Part shown: in pieces, positions 48,531 through 58,181 of the stretch
Layout of the letters: every line of letters begins with the position of its first letter
Position numbering within the stretch: the first letter of the stretch is position 1
Assembly: GCA_003402285.1 (NCBI GenBank)
Contig: QFXG01000007.1
Span: 40,255-104,254, forward strand
Length of the DNA stretch: 64,000 nucleotides
Reading direction: 5' to 3'
Source: Candidatus Nitrotoga sp. SPKER
GTDB lineage: Bacteria > Pseudomonadota > Gammaproteobacteria > Burkholderiales > Gallionellaceae
Notes under the pieces: generated by a model
Told to the model about the DNA's origin: nothing
Seen by the model: only the letters and a program-made list of their open reading frames with translations
The model's database searches: none
Translations under genes and position numbers: made by a program

Positions 48531-50300
48531 ATGATTACATCATTAGAAGAGATAAGCCGTATCACATTGCCCGTTTCCGGGCAACTGAAGCAGACTGAAA
48601 TCATGCACAAGTTAGTAACTGGAGATATCACCGAATATGCTCCAGCCCGCGATAGTTCATTGCTATACCAAACTAATGAGTGCACCAATACCAAATTACG
48701 CCGAGGTGAGCTATCTGGCGATAGTTTTGTAATTCCTGCGGCTCAGAGCACAGTCAATGGTTCTGTACTCTTCGTTGATATTCGTAACTTTACAATGTTC
48801 GCCGACCAGCTTCATGCCGGGGAAATAGTGGAATTTTTGAATACATTCTTTGAACGAGCGTATGAGCCAGTCCGCCAACAATGTGGATGGGTAGTAAGAT
48901 TCCTCGGCGATGGAATGGTGGCAATGTTTGAGCCAAGAGTGGAACAACCAGATGATCACGCCGAGCGTGCACTTAAAGTAGCACTCCTAATAGTGCTCGC
49001 CGCCGACTCCTTCCGTGATTGGATTGCGCAGCGTTTCCCTGAACGAAAATTTCCGCAGTTCGCAGTCGGTATCGGCATACATTCGGGCGAAGTGATGGTA
49101 TGCAAAATGGGCAGTGGCACCGTAATCGAAACCACCATAATTGGCGATACGGTAAACATCGCTGCTCGCCTGCAAACGATGACCAAAGCTCTTGGTTGGA
49201 GCATCGCAACTAGCCGTACGTGCGCAAATATTGCTGGAGGCCGTTTTCAACTCGGTCGTGACAGCACGATAGCGATGAAGGGGAAAACGGTACAAATTCA
49301 AGCCATAGAAGTCATAGGACTCAATCCACGTACTGCAAGCCCTGCTAACGAGAGCGCGTTCTACGAAAAGTTGGGGCAATCTGTCGCTGTAAATACGGCA
49401 ATATTCGAATTAGCACGCGAGCAGACAAACTTGATACAAAATTATCATTCAGACACCGGAAACACGCCTGCGGCAACTCCTCAAGATCAACCGATCGAAC
49501 TGGAAGGTTATCGCTTACTGCGCAAGCTGGGACAGGGTGGAATGTCTGAGGTTTTTCTCGCAGAAAATCTTACCACGCATACCCAACAAGTTCTAAAACT
49601 TGTTCCGACGACAGCGATCGACATTGACAGCGACGATACACTGCAGCGTTTTTTGCATGAGTTCGCGCTTATCTCCCAGATTGATCATCCTAACGTCGCA
49701 CGCATCTATCAACAGGGTTTCACTTCAACCCACGCTTATATCTCTATGGAGTTTTTTCCCGGCGGGGATTTACGGTGCCTTATCTCAGAACATCCCACAC
49801 CGCAAGTTGCAATCGCCTCGTTGCTGCAGATAATGGGCGGACTCTCTGCGATTCACGCACTGGGCATCATTCATTGCGACATGAAACCCGACAATGTGAT
49901 GATCCGTAAGGACGGCTCACTCGCACTCGCCGATTTCGGAATTGCCGAGCATTCCGACGTCACAAAGCTACCTACCCGCCCCGGTGAAATTATGGGTTCA
50001 CCGTCCTATCTCGCGCCCGAGCAGGCTTTGGGTCTCCCTGTCGACGAACGAACAGATCTGTACAGCATGGGAGCCATGTTTTACGAAATGTTGACAGGAC
50101 GACCGCCATACAAAGGAAGCTCTGTGCAGGCAATTCTTTACCAACACGTCAATCTCCCGGCACCCATATTGCCAGTGGGTCTCGAACGCTTTCAACCCAT
50201 CCTGAATCGCATGATGGCCAAATCTCCCGCAGCACGCTTTGAAAGCGCCGACGCAGTCGTAGAGTACGTCATTTCCTCCGGTTTGATCGGAAATCTATGA
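48531..50300 (+). CDS. Class III nucleotide cyclase fused to a Hanks-type Ser/Thr kinase
   Basis: A 589-aa cytosolic fusion protein. Residues about 78-265 form a class III cyclase domain: metal Asp83 (LFVDIRNFT) and Asp127 (FLGDG), then IGDTVNIAARL with Asn209 and Arg213. The purine-specifying Lys of adenylate cyclases is Arg123 and the partner Asp is Glu200, so ATP or GTP specificity is unsure. Residues 327-585 form a Ser/Thr kinase: LGQGGMSEVFLAEN loop, Lys356, Glu377, HCDMKPDN (450 is the catalytic Asp; HCD instead of HRD), DFG at 468, SYLAPEQ. There are no membrane spans. The stop overlaps the next gene (ATGA), starting the pil/chp operon. Confidence 0.9.
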   Translation: MITSLEEISRITLPVSGQLKQTEIMHKLVTGDITEYAPARDSSLLYQTNECTNTKLRRGELSGDSFVIPAAQSTVNGSVLFVDIRNFTMFADQLHAGEIVEFLNTFFERAYEPVRQQCGWVVRFLGDGMVAMFEPRVEQPDDHAERALKVALLIVLAADSFRDWIAQRFPERKFPQFAVGIGIHSGEVMVCKMGSGTVIETTIIGDTVNIAARLQTMTKALGWSIATSRTCANIAGGRFQLGRDSTIAMKGKTVQIQAIEVIGLNPRTASPANESAFYEKLGQSVAVNTAIFELAREQTNLIQNYHSDTGNTPAATPQDQPIELEGYRLLRKLGQGGMSEVFLAENLTTHTQQVLKLVPTTAIDIDSDDTLQRFLHEFALISQIDHPNVARIYQQGFTSTHAYISMEFFPGGDLRCLISEHPTPQVAIASLLQIMGGLSAIHALGIIHCDMKPDNVMIRKDGSLALADFGIAEHSDVTKLPTRPGEIMGSPSYLAPEQALGLPVDERTDLYSMGAMFYEMLTGRPPYKGSSVQAILYQHVNLPAPILPVGLERFQPILNRMMAKSPAARFESADAVVEYVISSGLIGNL

Positions 50301-51244
50301 TGATCGAAGCATTCACAACCACATCTCCGGCGAAATCCCAATACACCATAGATGTTCACGGTTTTAGCCAGACTGAACGGATTATCTTGAAAAGTATTTT
50401 CAGTTTATCCGCGCGCCGCGCACCTAAATTTGTTGAGTTTATGCCAACGGTGGATTCAACGATGGATTCAGTACCGGACATTTTTCTCGTTGATGCTGAA
50501 GATCCAAATGCGATAGCGGATTTTCGTCAGAAAAATGCCACGAACACCCGGCCAGCCATCCTGATTGGCGACACCGATCACGGTATTGTGTGCACAATTT
50601 TGTCACGACCTTTGCAATGGACAAAGCTGTTCAAAGCATTCGATCTCGCAGTAGGAATTAACACACTCAGTCAAACACCTAAACTAGAGCCTGCAATTGG
50701 TATAGCAGCTCCCTACGAAAAAACTCAGCAGATAATCGCAATACCAACCCTGAGGCCATCGGTGCCCTCAATAGCTCCGGCACAAATATTAGATATAGCG
50801 GCGCGAAAGTTAGCCTCGGTCAATCATAGTTTAACGGATAACGTGACCCCTACATCCCCACCCGATCGGCCATTTAACTGGGTTTTAGTCTGCGACGACA
50901 ATATAACTGTACGTGAATTCATGCGGGTCAAGCTCGCACCATTTGGGTTCCATGTGGATTACGCCGAAACAGGAGAACAGGCAGTTGGACTCACCGGCAC
51001 CAAACACTACACCTGTGTCTTTCTCGATGTCGTGATGCCAGGAATCAATGGCTATCAGGTTTGCAAACTTATCAAGTCTAAAAAAGGAGCCGCAAAAACT
51101 GCGGTGGTAATGCTTTCAAGTAAGGATTCAACTTTCGACAAGATCCGAGCCACTATGTCTGGTTGCGATACTTATCTCACAAAACCGGTCAACGAAAATC
51201 GACTTTTCGAAGTAATCAGCAAGTACCTGCCAACAAATGCCTGA
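50297..51244 (+). CDS. PilG-like response regulator with N-terminal pseudo-receiver
   Basis: A 315-aa protein. The C-terminal receiver (about 190-312) is intact: CDD acid pocket, phosphoacceptor Asp in FLDVVMPGINGY, MLSSKDS Ser and TKPV Lys. The first 120 residues form a receiver-like fold (IFLVDAEDPN) without the phosphoacceptor pattern. PilG in Pseudomonas is an output regulator of the Chp system that acts on pilus extension and cyclic AMP. Here it starts within the cyclase-kinase stop (ATGA), suggesting tight linkage of the two. Confidence 0.82.
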   Translation: MMIEAFTTTSPAKSQYTIDVHGFSQTERIILKSIFSLSARRAPKFVEFMPTVDSTMDSVPDIFLVDAEDPNAIADFRQKNATNTRPAILIGDTDHGIVCTILSRPLQWTKLFKAFDLAVGINTLSQTPKLEPAIGIAAPYEKTQQIIAIPTLRPSVPSIAPAQILDIAARKLASVNHSLTDNVTPTSPPDRPFNWVLVCDDNITVREFMRVKLAPFGFHVDYAETGEQAVGLTGTKHYTCVFLDVVMPGINGYQVCKLIKSKKGAAKTAVVMLSSKDSTFDKIRATMSGCDTYLTKPVNENRLFEVISKYLPTNA

Positions 51245-51292
51245 CCTAACCGCATTATATTTTACTCAATCCCATTACAAGGAGTAGCAACC

Positions 51293-51655
51293 ATGACAAT
51301 CAAGAAAGTTCTTTGCGTCGACGATTCGTATACTGATCTTGTTAATATTCAAACAATCGTAGTCGGTACAGGCCGCTTTGTCGTCACTGCCTCCAATGGC
51401 AAAGAAGCGATCGAGATGACCAAATCCGAAAAACCGGATCTAATTTTCATGGACGTCAACATGCCAGATATGGATGGCTTCGCCGCTACCCGCGCTTTGA
51501 AAAAAGATCCCGCGACCAAAGACATCCCGGTCGTATTTGTGACCAGCAAGGACCAGAAAGCAGACAAGATGTGGGGGCAAATGCAGGGGGGTAGCGGATA
51601 TGTCGTTAAACCCTATACATCCAATGATATTGTCAGGCTCATTAACACGTTATGA
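51293..51655 (+). CDS. pilH: PilH-like single-domain response regulator
   Basis: A 120-aa CheY-like receiver with all key residues: VDDS pocket, Asp in FMDVNMPDMDGF, FVTSKDQ Thr/Ser and VVKPYTS Lys. Sequence and gene order match PilH of the Pseudomonas Chp system, a second receiver that may act as phosphate sink. An AAGGAG ribosome site precedes the ATG. Confidence 0.85.
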   Translation: MTIKKVLCVDDSYTDLVNIQTIVVGTGRFVVTASNGKEAIEMTKSEKPDLIFMDVNMPDMDGFAATRALKKDPATKDIPVVFVTSKDQKADKMWGQMQGGSGYVVKPYTSNDIVRLINTL

Positions 51656-51712
51656 AAACCGCTTTCTCACATTGAAATGCCTGCTTGCTGATCCATTCTG
51701 TACCAAAAAACC

Positions 51713-52270
51713 ATGCAAAACGAAATAAACTCTGCTGATTCGCTACTCGCGCCGAGCGTGGCATTGCACCCGACACATACGGCGGGGGCTCTCATGACCA
51801 TCGGACTCCATCGACGGTACGGAACTCCACTTGCCACTGCCCAGGAATGGATAGGTTTTGAAGTCGCAAACATTAAGTTTCTCGTTCCACACGCGCAAGT
51901 AAACGAAATTTCAGAAATGCCACCTGTTTTTCGTCTTCCAAACACTGGCCGCTCATTGTTTGGTCTAGTGAACCTTCATGGCAATCTTGTGCCAGTGTTT
52001 GATTTAGCGTCACTCATCAACGGTGCTTGCAACACGAAATCGAAAACAATGCTCCTCGTGCTTGGTCGCGATGATGCGATCGCAGCTATCGTGGTTAATG
52101 GTATTCCAAACCGCAAGCGTTTTGGTACCTCGGATCGAACCGCGCTTCCCGCGTTCCCAGAGTCAATCCGCGATTACATATCAAACGCTTATGCTGAAGA
52201 AAAACAGGTGTGGCTAGAGCTCGATCACGTACGCTTCTTCGAAATGATGGCATACAAAATTTCATGCTGA
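51713..52270 (+). CDS. pilI: PilI, CheW-type adaptor
   Basis: A 185-aa cytosolic CheW-like protein, which couples the receptor PilJ to the histidine kinase. The conserved CheW region is NIKFLVPHAQVNEISEMP, then GLVNLHGNLVPVFDLASL. It follows pilH by 57 bp and precedes pilJ by 37 bp. A 45-residue N-terminal tail precedes the CheW fold. Confidence 0.87.
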   Translation: MQNEINSADSLLAPSVALHPTHTAGALMTIGLHRRYGTPLATAQEWIGFEVANIKFLVPHAQVNEISEMPPVFRLPNTGRSLFGLVNLHGNLVPVFDLASLINGACNTKSKTMLLVLGRDDAIAAIVVNGIPNRKRFGTSDRTALPAFPESIRDYISNAYAEEKQVWLELDHVRFFEMMAYKISC

Positions 52271-52307
52271 TATACCCGCCCAACTTACGACCCTACTGGA
52301 GAAAAAA

Positions 52308-54626
52308 ATGAAAAGCAGGCTAAAACTTACCTTCCTTACCCGGATGAAGCTATGGCAAAAATTCCTGCTTCTGGGCGCCGTCGCGCTACCCGCTGCCGGA
52401 GTGCCTGCCTACTTGTTCTTAACCCAGACCATCGCCGCAATTCAGACCGCCAAGCTCGAAGGTAGTGGAATTGACCCCGCAACAAAGCTGCTTAAGGTAA
52501 TCCAGAATACCCAACAACATCGCGGCTTGACCGCCGCCTTCATCGGCGGAAATACCTCCGTAGCTGCAGATCGCGCCGCTAAAGAGACGGAAGTTGCCCG
52601 GGCAATTAGCACCTTCGATCCCTACATGAAAGATAACAACAATGCCAAACAAGCCGAGGCATGGGAAAAAGTAAAAACCGATTGGACACGAATCGCGTCC
52701 GAGACCGCGAGCCAAAGTGCAGACGTGCACAAATCATTTGCTGATCACTCTGCACTGGTCGCTACCGAATTGACTCTACTTGATCTACTTATGGATCATT
52801 ACAAGCTCTCATTCGAATCAGATGCTGCGACACACTTCCTGATCCAGGCCACACTGGCAGATCTACCGCAAGTCGCTGAAGCATTGGGGCAGGTGCGGGC
52901 GTTTGGTACTGCCCGGCTGGCGGAAGCCGAGCACTTAGTCGTCTCTCAGCAATCTGGTACCGATCTAGACAAAGAAACAATCACCTTGACCGATCGCGCA
53001 ACGATGGCAACTTTAATCTCGGCCTTAACCACCAAAATCAATCAAGCGACTAATCAGTTAGGTAAAGCACAGTTTGAGGAAGTTCGAATTAAAGACAAGA
53101 TTGCAGGCAGAGATCAAATCACTGAAGAACAAATCAAACACCTTGCCAGTTTGGCCGCCGCAGAAATCAGCAATGCGCAGCGACTTCAATTCAGCTCTGC
53201 GGAGTATGTCAAGCAGTTCACTGCCAGTATCAACGATCAATTCAAATTAATTGATATCGCAATGGTGGCGCTGAATGACGAGTTGCAGCTCAAAGTTGCA
53301 AACCTGCTCAAACGTTCATTAACACTATCTGGCGTGGTGCTCGCCTTCATCATATTTGCAGCGCTTCTCGCTTTGCTGATCACACGAAATGTCACTGAAA
53401 CAGTGCGCTTATTACAACTATCCGTCGAAAAAGTGCGCGGGGGAGATAACACAGCGCTAGCCTCAATCGAGGCTAAAGACGAGGTCGGCGATTTGGGACG
53501 GACGGTTAATCAACTGTTGGAAGAACGCATGGCTGCGCAGCGCAAAGCTGAAGCGGAAACCGAAACACTCAATGACTCGGTAATCTCGCTCCTGCAAACA
53601 ATGCAGAAACTCTCGGAGAAAAACCTCACGGTCAAGGCACCTGTCACCCAAGACATTGTAGGTACGGTGTCTGATGCAGTAAATCAGCACACGGAAGAAA
53701 CTAGCAAAGTGCTTTATCGGGTGATGCAAATCGCCGGTCAGGTGGAAAATTCCTCGGTCAAATTGAAAGGGCAGGCAGATCAAGTGCAAGCGACAGCTGC
53801 AATCGAACGTAAAGGCGTCGAAGAAATGATCCATGAGCTCGCCACGTCAACCGAAGCCATGAACAACGTAGCACAACTCACCGCAAAATCCCACATTGCG
53901 TCCGGCGATGCGACCCGTTCAACTCTTTCCGCCCTTAATGCTGTAACCGGAACAATGAAGGGTATGAACTCCATTCGTGAAATGATTGCCGAAACCGAAA
54001 AACGAATCAAGCGCCTTGGCGAACGTTCGCAGGAAATCAGCGGCATCGTGAATTTGATCAATACAATCGCGGAGCGCACCCATGTACTTGCGTTGAACGC
54101 GAGCGTACAAGCCGCAGTCGCCGGCGATGCAGGCCGCGGTTTCGCAGTGGTGGCCGAGGAAGTACAACGTCTTGCCGAATCTTCTCGCAACGCTACCGCG
54201 CAAATTGGCACGTTAGTAAATAACATTCAAATCGAGACGAACGACACGATCAATACAGTGAACAAAACGATTTCTCAAGTAGTACAAGGAACCGAGTTCG
54301 CTGAAAAAGCCGGTGTTCAAATGGCAGAAACACAAAAAGCTACCGACAATCTGGTGGAGCTAGTGCTACAGATCGCCGCCAGCTTGGAGGTGCAAATCAA
54401 GAGCGCAGAAATTCTGCAAAACAGAGTCGAGGATATTGGCCGTAGTGCTGAGAAGACTGGAGAACAGATTACAACCCAAACAACCGAAACTAATTTGCTC
54501 TCCCGATCCGCCGAGCAATTGGTAAAAGCGGTTGGCGTGTTCAAACTGCCTAACGCACAAACGCTTGGACTGTCGATCATGCCCGAGCGTACAAGCGCCA
54601 TGCCCAAGCTTCAAGCGGTTGTTTAA
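52308..54626 (+). CDS. pilJ: PilJ-type methyl-accepting chemotaxis receptor
   Basis: A 772-aa inner-membrane receptor of the pilus chemosensory system. Spans lie at about residues 18-40 and 340-362. The periplasmic part begins with LLKVIQNTQQHRGLTAAFIGGN, a NIT (nitrate/nitrite-sensing)-like helical signature. A HAMP region follows, then the signalling hairpin with PilJ hallmark sequence ERTHVLALNASVQAAVAGDA and GRGFAVVAEEVQRLAESSRN, instead of the usual QTNLLALNAAIEAARAGE. No cheR or cheB is found in the window. The ligand is unknown. Confidence 0.9.
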   Translation: MKSRLKLTFLTRMKLWQKFLLLGAVALPAAGVPAYLFLTQTIAAIQTAKLEGSGIDPATKLLKVIQNTQQHRGLTAAFIGGNTSVAADRAAKETEVARAISTFDPYMKDNNNAKQAEAWEKVKTDWTRIASETASQSADVHKSFADHSALVATELTLLDLLMDHYKLSFESDAATHFLIQATLADLPQVAEALGQVRAFGTARLAEAEHLVVSQQSGTDLDKETITLTDRATMATLISALTTKINQATNQLGKAQFEEVRIKDKIAGRDQITEEQIKHLASLAAAEISNAQRLQFSSAEYVKQFTASINDQFKLIDIAMVALNDELQLKVANLLKRSLTLSGVVLAFIIFAALLALLITRNVTETVRLLQLSVEKVRGGDNTALASIEAKDEVGDLGRTVNQLLEERMAAQRKAEAETETLNDSVISLLQTMQKLSEKNLTVKAPVTQDIVGTVSDAVNQHTEETSKVLYRVMQIAGQVENSSVKLKGQADQVQATAAIERKGVEEMIHELATSTEAMNNVAQLTAKSHIASGDATRSTLSALNAVTGTMKGMNSIREMIAETEKRIKRLGERSQEISGIVNLINTIAERTHVLALNASVQAAVAGDAGRGFAVVAEEVQRLAESSRNATAQIGTLVNNIQIETNDTINTVNKTISQVVQGTEFAEKAGVQMAETQKATDNLVELVLQIAASLEVQIKSAEILQNRVEDIGRSAEKTGEQITTQTTETNLLSRSAEQLVKAVGVFKLPNAQTLGLSIMPERTSAMPKLQAVV

Positions 54627-54684
54627 GCCTGCCATGACGGCGGCACGCTTGTGCCGTCGTGCTTCGACCTGAGGACGATAGATA

Positions 54685-57600
54685 ATGCAAATGAACGATT
54701 TCATCGAAGCGCTACGAACCGAAATCGAGGAGGTACGCGCTGACCTGGTCAGTTGGATTGCAACGATTTGTTCGGTTTCCCCCGAAGATCCCGTATTCGA
54801 CGATGCACTCAATCAATATGTCGGTCAGATCGAACGTACAGCGTCAACCTGCGGAATGCTTGGACTGCGCGGCTTGGAGTCATGCTGCGCTCAGATTCAG
54901 CAATGTTTGGTAGTCATTGTAGGACTTAATGCGGAAGAGCGCGGCGCGGCGCAAGGCTTCTTCGATATCTGGCCGGATCTTGTACTCACTTACCTTGCTG
55001 ACGTCACGAACTTCGAGTCCGCTGAGCATTTGGCAGAGCACTTCTCTCACCCTCCCTGCCCGGCACCTGTGGATGCCGAACGTAATCTTGAACTCATTAT
55101 CGAACTCACTGCGGAGCCCATACTAGCAGCGTACTTACGCGCCGAAGCAGAAGCCGAAGAACTGGAACGCCCGCGCATAGCGACTGATGAAGACATCTCT
55201 CTTGCCCTGCCGCTCGACGTGGATCGAGGCGTGTACGAGGCGCTGCTGCAAGAAGCGCCAACGCAGGCCGCTGAACTTTCCGCCTACATCCGCAATATTG
55301 TGGGCGGCGAAGCCACGAACGAAGATATGGCTGCAGCGAAACGCATTGCACATTCGTTGAAAGGTTCAGCAAACATTGTTGGCATCCGCGGCATCGCGAC
55401 GCTCGGTCATCACACAGAGGACATTCTTGAATGGTTCGAGCAGAACCAGACACGCCCTCCATTGGCACTTACCAATGCATTACTTGACGCAACAGCGTGC
55501 CTGGAACAGATGATAGGCTCCCTGCTCGGGATCGAAGATGCCCCCACACAGATTCAAGCGAAGGAGATACTACAGTGTGTTCTCGATTGGGCGAGCCGAA
55601 TTCACTCAGGGAATATTGAAGACGAAATCAATGTCGCCCCACCTGTACTTACTGATCTCGATGTATTACTCCCAGCCCCAGCTGAAATCTCTGATCTCGA
55701 TGCAGCATTTGCGATTCAAGCAGAAACCTCCGATCTCAACACGACACCTCAAATCCAGACTGAAAATACAGATCCCTATGGAGCGCTTGCGGCTTTAATT
55801 GAAGATGTTCATTACAACGAAACGCCCCAAATACTGGTCGAAACCATCAAGGAAAAAGAAGCTTTTCTGTCCGAAGCGTCACAGCCTAGTAACGTGACCA
55901 ACCCGATTCCTGTCGCTCCAACGATACGTATCCCGATTACAACAATGGACGAACTTTTTCGTCTCACGGGCGAGCTATCTGTAAAAATTGGGCAACTTAC
56001 CGAGCAAGTGAAGCAGACTCAACAACGCACCAACGGTTTATTACGTCAAAGTCTCAAAGTACAGCAACGTATTTTTGATCTTGAAAATCTGGTTGACATC
56101 CGCGGCCTCGCAAACCTACGCGACACGCAAATATCTCACGGTGAACAAATATTTGATGCACTGGAAATGGAACAGTACACCGAGCTTCAAAGCAACACGC
56201 GCGCGCTAACAGAAGAAGCGGCCGATACAAGGGAGTTCAGTCGGCGCATTGAAGAAGACGTCGCACAAATGAGTGCCGTACTTCAACAAACGCAGCGAGT
56301 ACAGCGCGAACTTCAGTACATGGCCATGACCACCCGCATGAGTCCAGTGGGAAGCCTCGCCCCTCGCCTGCACCGCAATATCCGTCAGACTTCGCAGCAA
56401 ACAGGAAAAAAAGCAAAGCTAATAATCGAAGGGGAAGATATCCTGATCGACGGAGATATGCTGAACAACCTTGTCGATCCGCTGCTACATATACTGCGAA
56501 ACGCCATCGATCATGGCATTGAGACACCCGATGAACGTACGCTCGCCGGAAAACCAGAGGTGTCCACAATCCATCTTGTTTTCTCGCGTCGCGGCCAGAC
56601 AGTCACTGTGTGTTGCAGAGACGACGGACGCGGGCTCGACTACAACGCGATCCGACGCAAGGCGATCGAGCGCGGCCTGATACAAGCCAATCAGGATATC
56701 TCCGAACACGAACTGTCACGCATCATTCTACTTCCTGGCTTTTCAACGCGAGAACACACGAATGAAATATCAGGACGTGGTGTCGGGCTTGATGTAGTAC
56801 GCGACCGGCTTCTCGTCATGAAAGGAATGGTCGAAGTACGATCCGAGTCCGGAAAAGGGTGCGAGTTTCTACTTCGCTTCCAGGCATCGCTTGTCACCCA
56901 GCACGCATTACTAATAGAATCTTCCGATCAAATTTTCGCAGTGCCAAGCTACGCGCTGGATCAAGCGTTACCGCCTGCCGCTGGAGAATTCATATCTATT
57001 GGCAGCGAAATAAATCTACGCTATCAAAGACGTACCTATCCGGTTAAAACCCTGAGTGCACTGATCGGCTATGACAGCGACATCATGACATCAGAAATCA
57101 TGAATTCAAAATCGGTATTGCTTGTTCACGTCGATCTTGATATTCATGCGGTACTGGTCGACCGCATCGTTGATGGTCGTGACCTGATCCTCAAGGATCC
57201 AGGGCGGTATTTAAAGAAAATTAATGGCGTAGGCGGTATCGCGATACTAGGCGATGGCACAGTCGCACCACTGCTCGATTTAGCCGAATTGCTGCGCCTT
57301 CCCATGCAACAACTAATAGAAACTGTACCCTCCATGATTTCGGATGAACTGGTAGCGTCAGCGCAAGGAGGTATTCTTGTTGTGGACGATTCTCTGAGCG
57401 TACGCAAATCACTGGTGCAACTCGTAAGCGACGCAGGTTATAACGTAAAAACAGCGAAAGATGGATTAGAAGCGATCACCCTATTAAAGAATTTTACACC
57501 CGGAGTGATACTCACTGATCTTGAAATGCCTAACATGAACGGACTTGAATTCACCTCGCACTTACGCGCACGTCCGGACACCTGCGAACTGCCGGTAATC

Positions 57601-57735
57601 ATGATCACCTCGCGCTCCATGGATAAACATCGTAAACAGGCCGAGCTGGCAGGTGTTAACGTCTACATGACCAAACCCTACACCGACATCGATCTACTCC
57701 GACACATTCATAGCGCGATCGGTGGAATGCAATGA
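54685..57735 (+). CDS. ChpA/PilL-like hybrid histidine kinase
   Basis: A 1016-aa kinase of the Chp pilus system. Domains in order: an HPt-like degenerate N-terminal helix bundle (1-120); one canonical HPt with His223 (AHSLKGSANIVG); a repeat-rich linker (315-375); the CheA dimerisation region (MDELFRLTGELSVKIGQ); the HATPase with N box LRNAIDHGIETPDER, DDGRGLD and GRGVGLDVV; a CheW-like domain (QHALLIESSDQIFAVPSY); and a C-terminal receiver with Asp945. Pseudomonas ChpA has many more phosphotransfer domains, so this is a compact form. GAGGACG lies upstream of the ATG. Confidence 0.93.
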   Translation: MQMNDFIEALRTEIEEVRADLVSWIATICSVSPEDPVFDDALNQYVGQIERTASTCGMLGLRGLESCCAQIQQCLVVIVGLNAEERGAAQGFFDIWPDLVLTYLADVTNFESAEHLAEHFSHPPCPAPVDAERNLELIIELTAEPILAAYLRAEAEAEELERPRIATDEDISLALPLDVDRGVYEALLQEAPTQAAELSAYIRNIVGGEATNEDMAAAKRIAHSLKGSANIVGIRGIATLGHHTEDILEWFEQNQTRPPLALTNALLDATACLEQMIGSLLGIEDAPTQIQAKEILQCVLDWASRIHSGNIEDEINVAPPVLTDLDVLLPAPAEISDLDAAFAIQAETSDLNTTPQIQTENTDPYGALAALIEDVHYNETPQILVETIKEKEAFLSEASQPSNVTNPIPVAPTIRIPITTMDELFRLTGELSVKIGQLTEQVKQTQQRTNGLLRQSLKVQQRIFDLENLVDIRGLANLRDTQISHGEQIFDALEMEQYTELQSNTRALTEEAADTREFSRRIEEDVAQMSAVLQQTQRVQRELQYMAMTTRMSPVGSLAPRLHRNIRQTSQQTGKKAKLIIEGEDILIDGDMLNNLVDPLLHILRNAIDHGIETPDERTLAGKPEVSTIHLVFSRRGQTVTVCCRDDGRGLDYNAIRRKAIERGLIQANQDISEHELSRIILLPGFSTREHTNEISGRGVGLDVVRDRLLVMKGMVEVRSESGKGCEFLLRFQASLVTQHALLIESSDQIFAVPSYALDQALPPAAGEFISIGSEINLRYQRRTYPVKTLSALIGYDSDIMTSEIMNSKSVLLVHVDLDIHAVLVDRIVDGRDLILKDPGRYLKKINGVGGIAILGDGTVAPLLDLAELLRLPMQQLIETVPSMISDELVASAQGGILVVDDSLSVRKSLVQLVSDAGYNVKTAKDGLEAITLLKNFTPGVILTDLEMPNMNGLEFTSHLRARPDTCELPVIMITSRSMDKHRKQAELAGVNVYMTKPYTDIDLLRHIHSAIGGMQ
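55681..55797 (+). repeat. Three imperfect 13-residue repeats in the ChpA linker
   Basis: The linker encodes AEISDLDAAFAIQ, AETSDLNTTPQIQ and TENTDPYGALAAL in tandem (39 bp each). The first two are clearly related at DNA and protein level; the third is diverged. Acidic repeats between the phosphotransfer and kinase parts may act as a flexible spacer. Confidence 0.7.
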
Positions 57736-58181
57736 ACACCGCAACAGCCGGGTACGCGTTGATCTGTTTTGACGGTCTGAATCTGCTCATTAACCAACAC
57801 GCGATTGTCTCCCTAGAAAATATGGTCACATTACGGGACGGAGAGAATGAAATAAAAGCGAGCGAAATCATTAAAGAGAATGCATGCGAAGTCCATTCGC
57901 TAACTGCACATTTGGGCGTGGCGAACAAGATCAATACCCAGTGTCGCTACATTGTCGTACTACAGGCAGATGAACAGCGCTTCGGCATTACTGCGGACTC
58001 GGTACAATCACTCCTCATGCAAGATCCAGAACTACATTATTTACCCACATGTATGAGTATCTCAACATCGCCGATAAAAGCTTACATACAGGTCGAGGAA
58101 CGCATCGCATTCTGTTGCGATGTTGATGCACTCTGGTGCCACATCAACTCCTCGGAGAGCAGACATGAATACCAGGCATAA
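57732..58181 (+). CDS. Small CheW-like protein downstream of chpA (first)
   Basis: A 149-aa cytosolic protein starting in an ATGA overlap with the chpA stop. Segments such as YALICFDGLNLLINQHAIVSL and RYIVVLQADEQRFGITADSV follow the beta-strand pattern of CheW domains, but the conserved G-RG-xxP loop is absent. I think it is a diverged CheW-like adaptor (a ChpC-like role), but no family match is certain. It overlaps the next gene by 17 bp. Confidence 0.6.
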   Translation: MNTATAGYALICFDGLNLLINQHAIVSLENMVTLRDGENEIKASEIIKENACEVHSLTAHLGVANKINTQCRYIVVLQADEQRFGITADSVQSLLMQDPELHYLPTCMSISTSPIKAYIQVEERIAFCCDVDALWCHINSSESRHEYQA

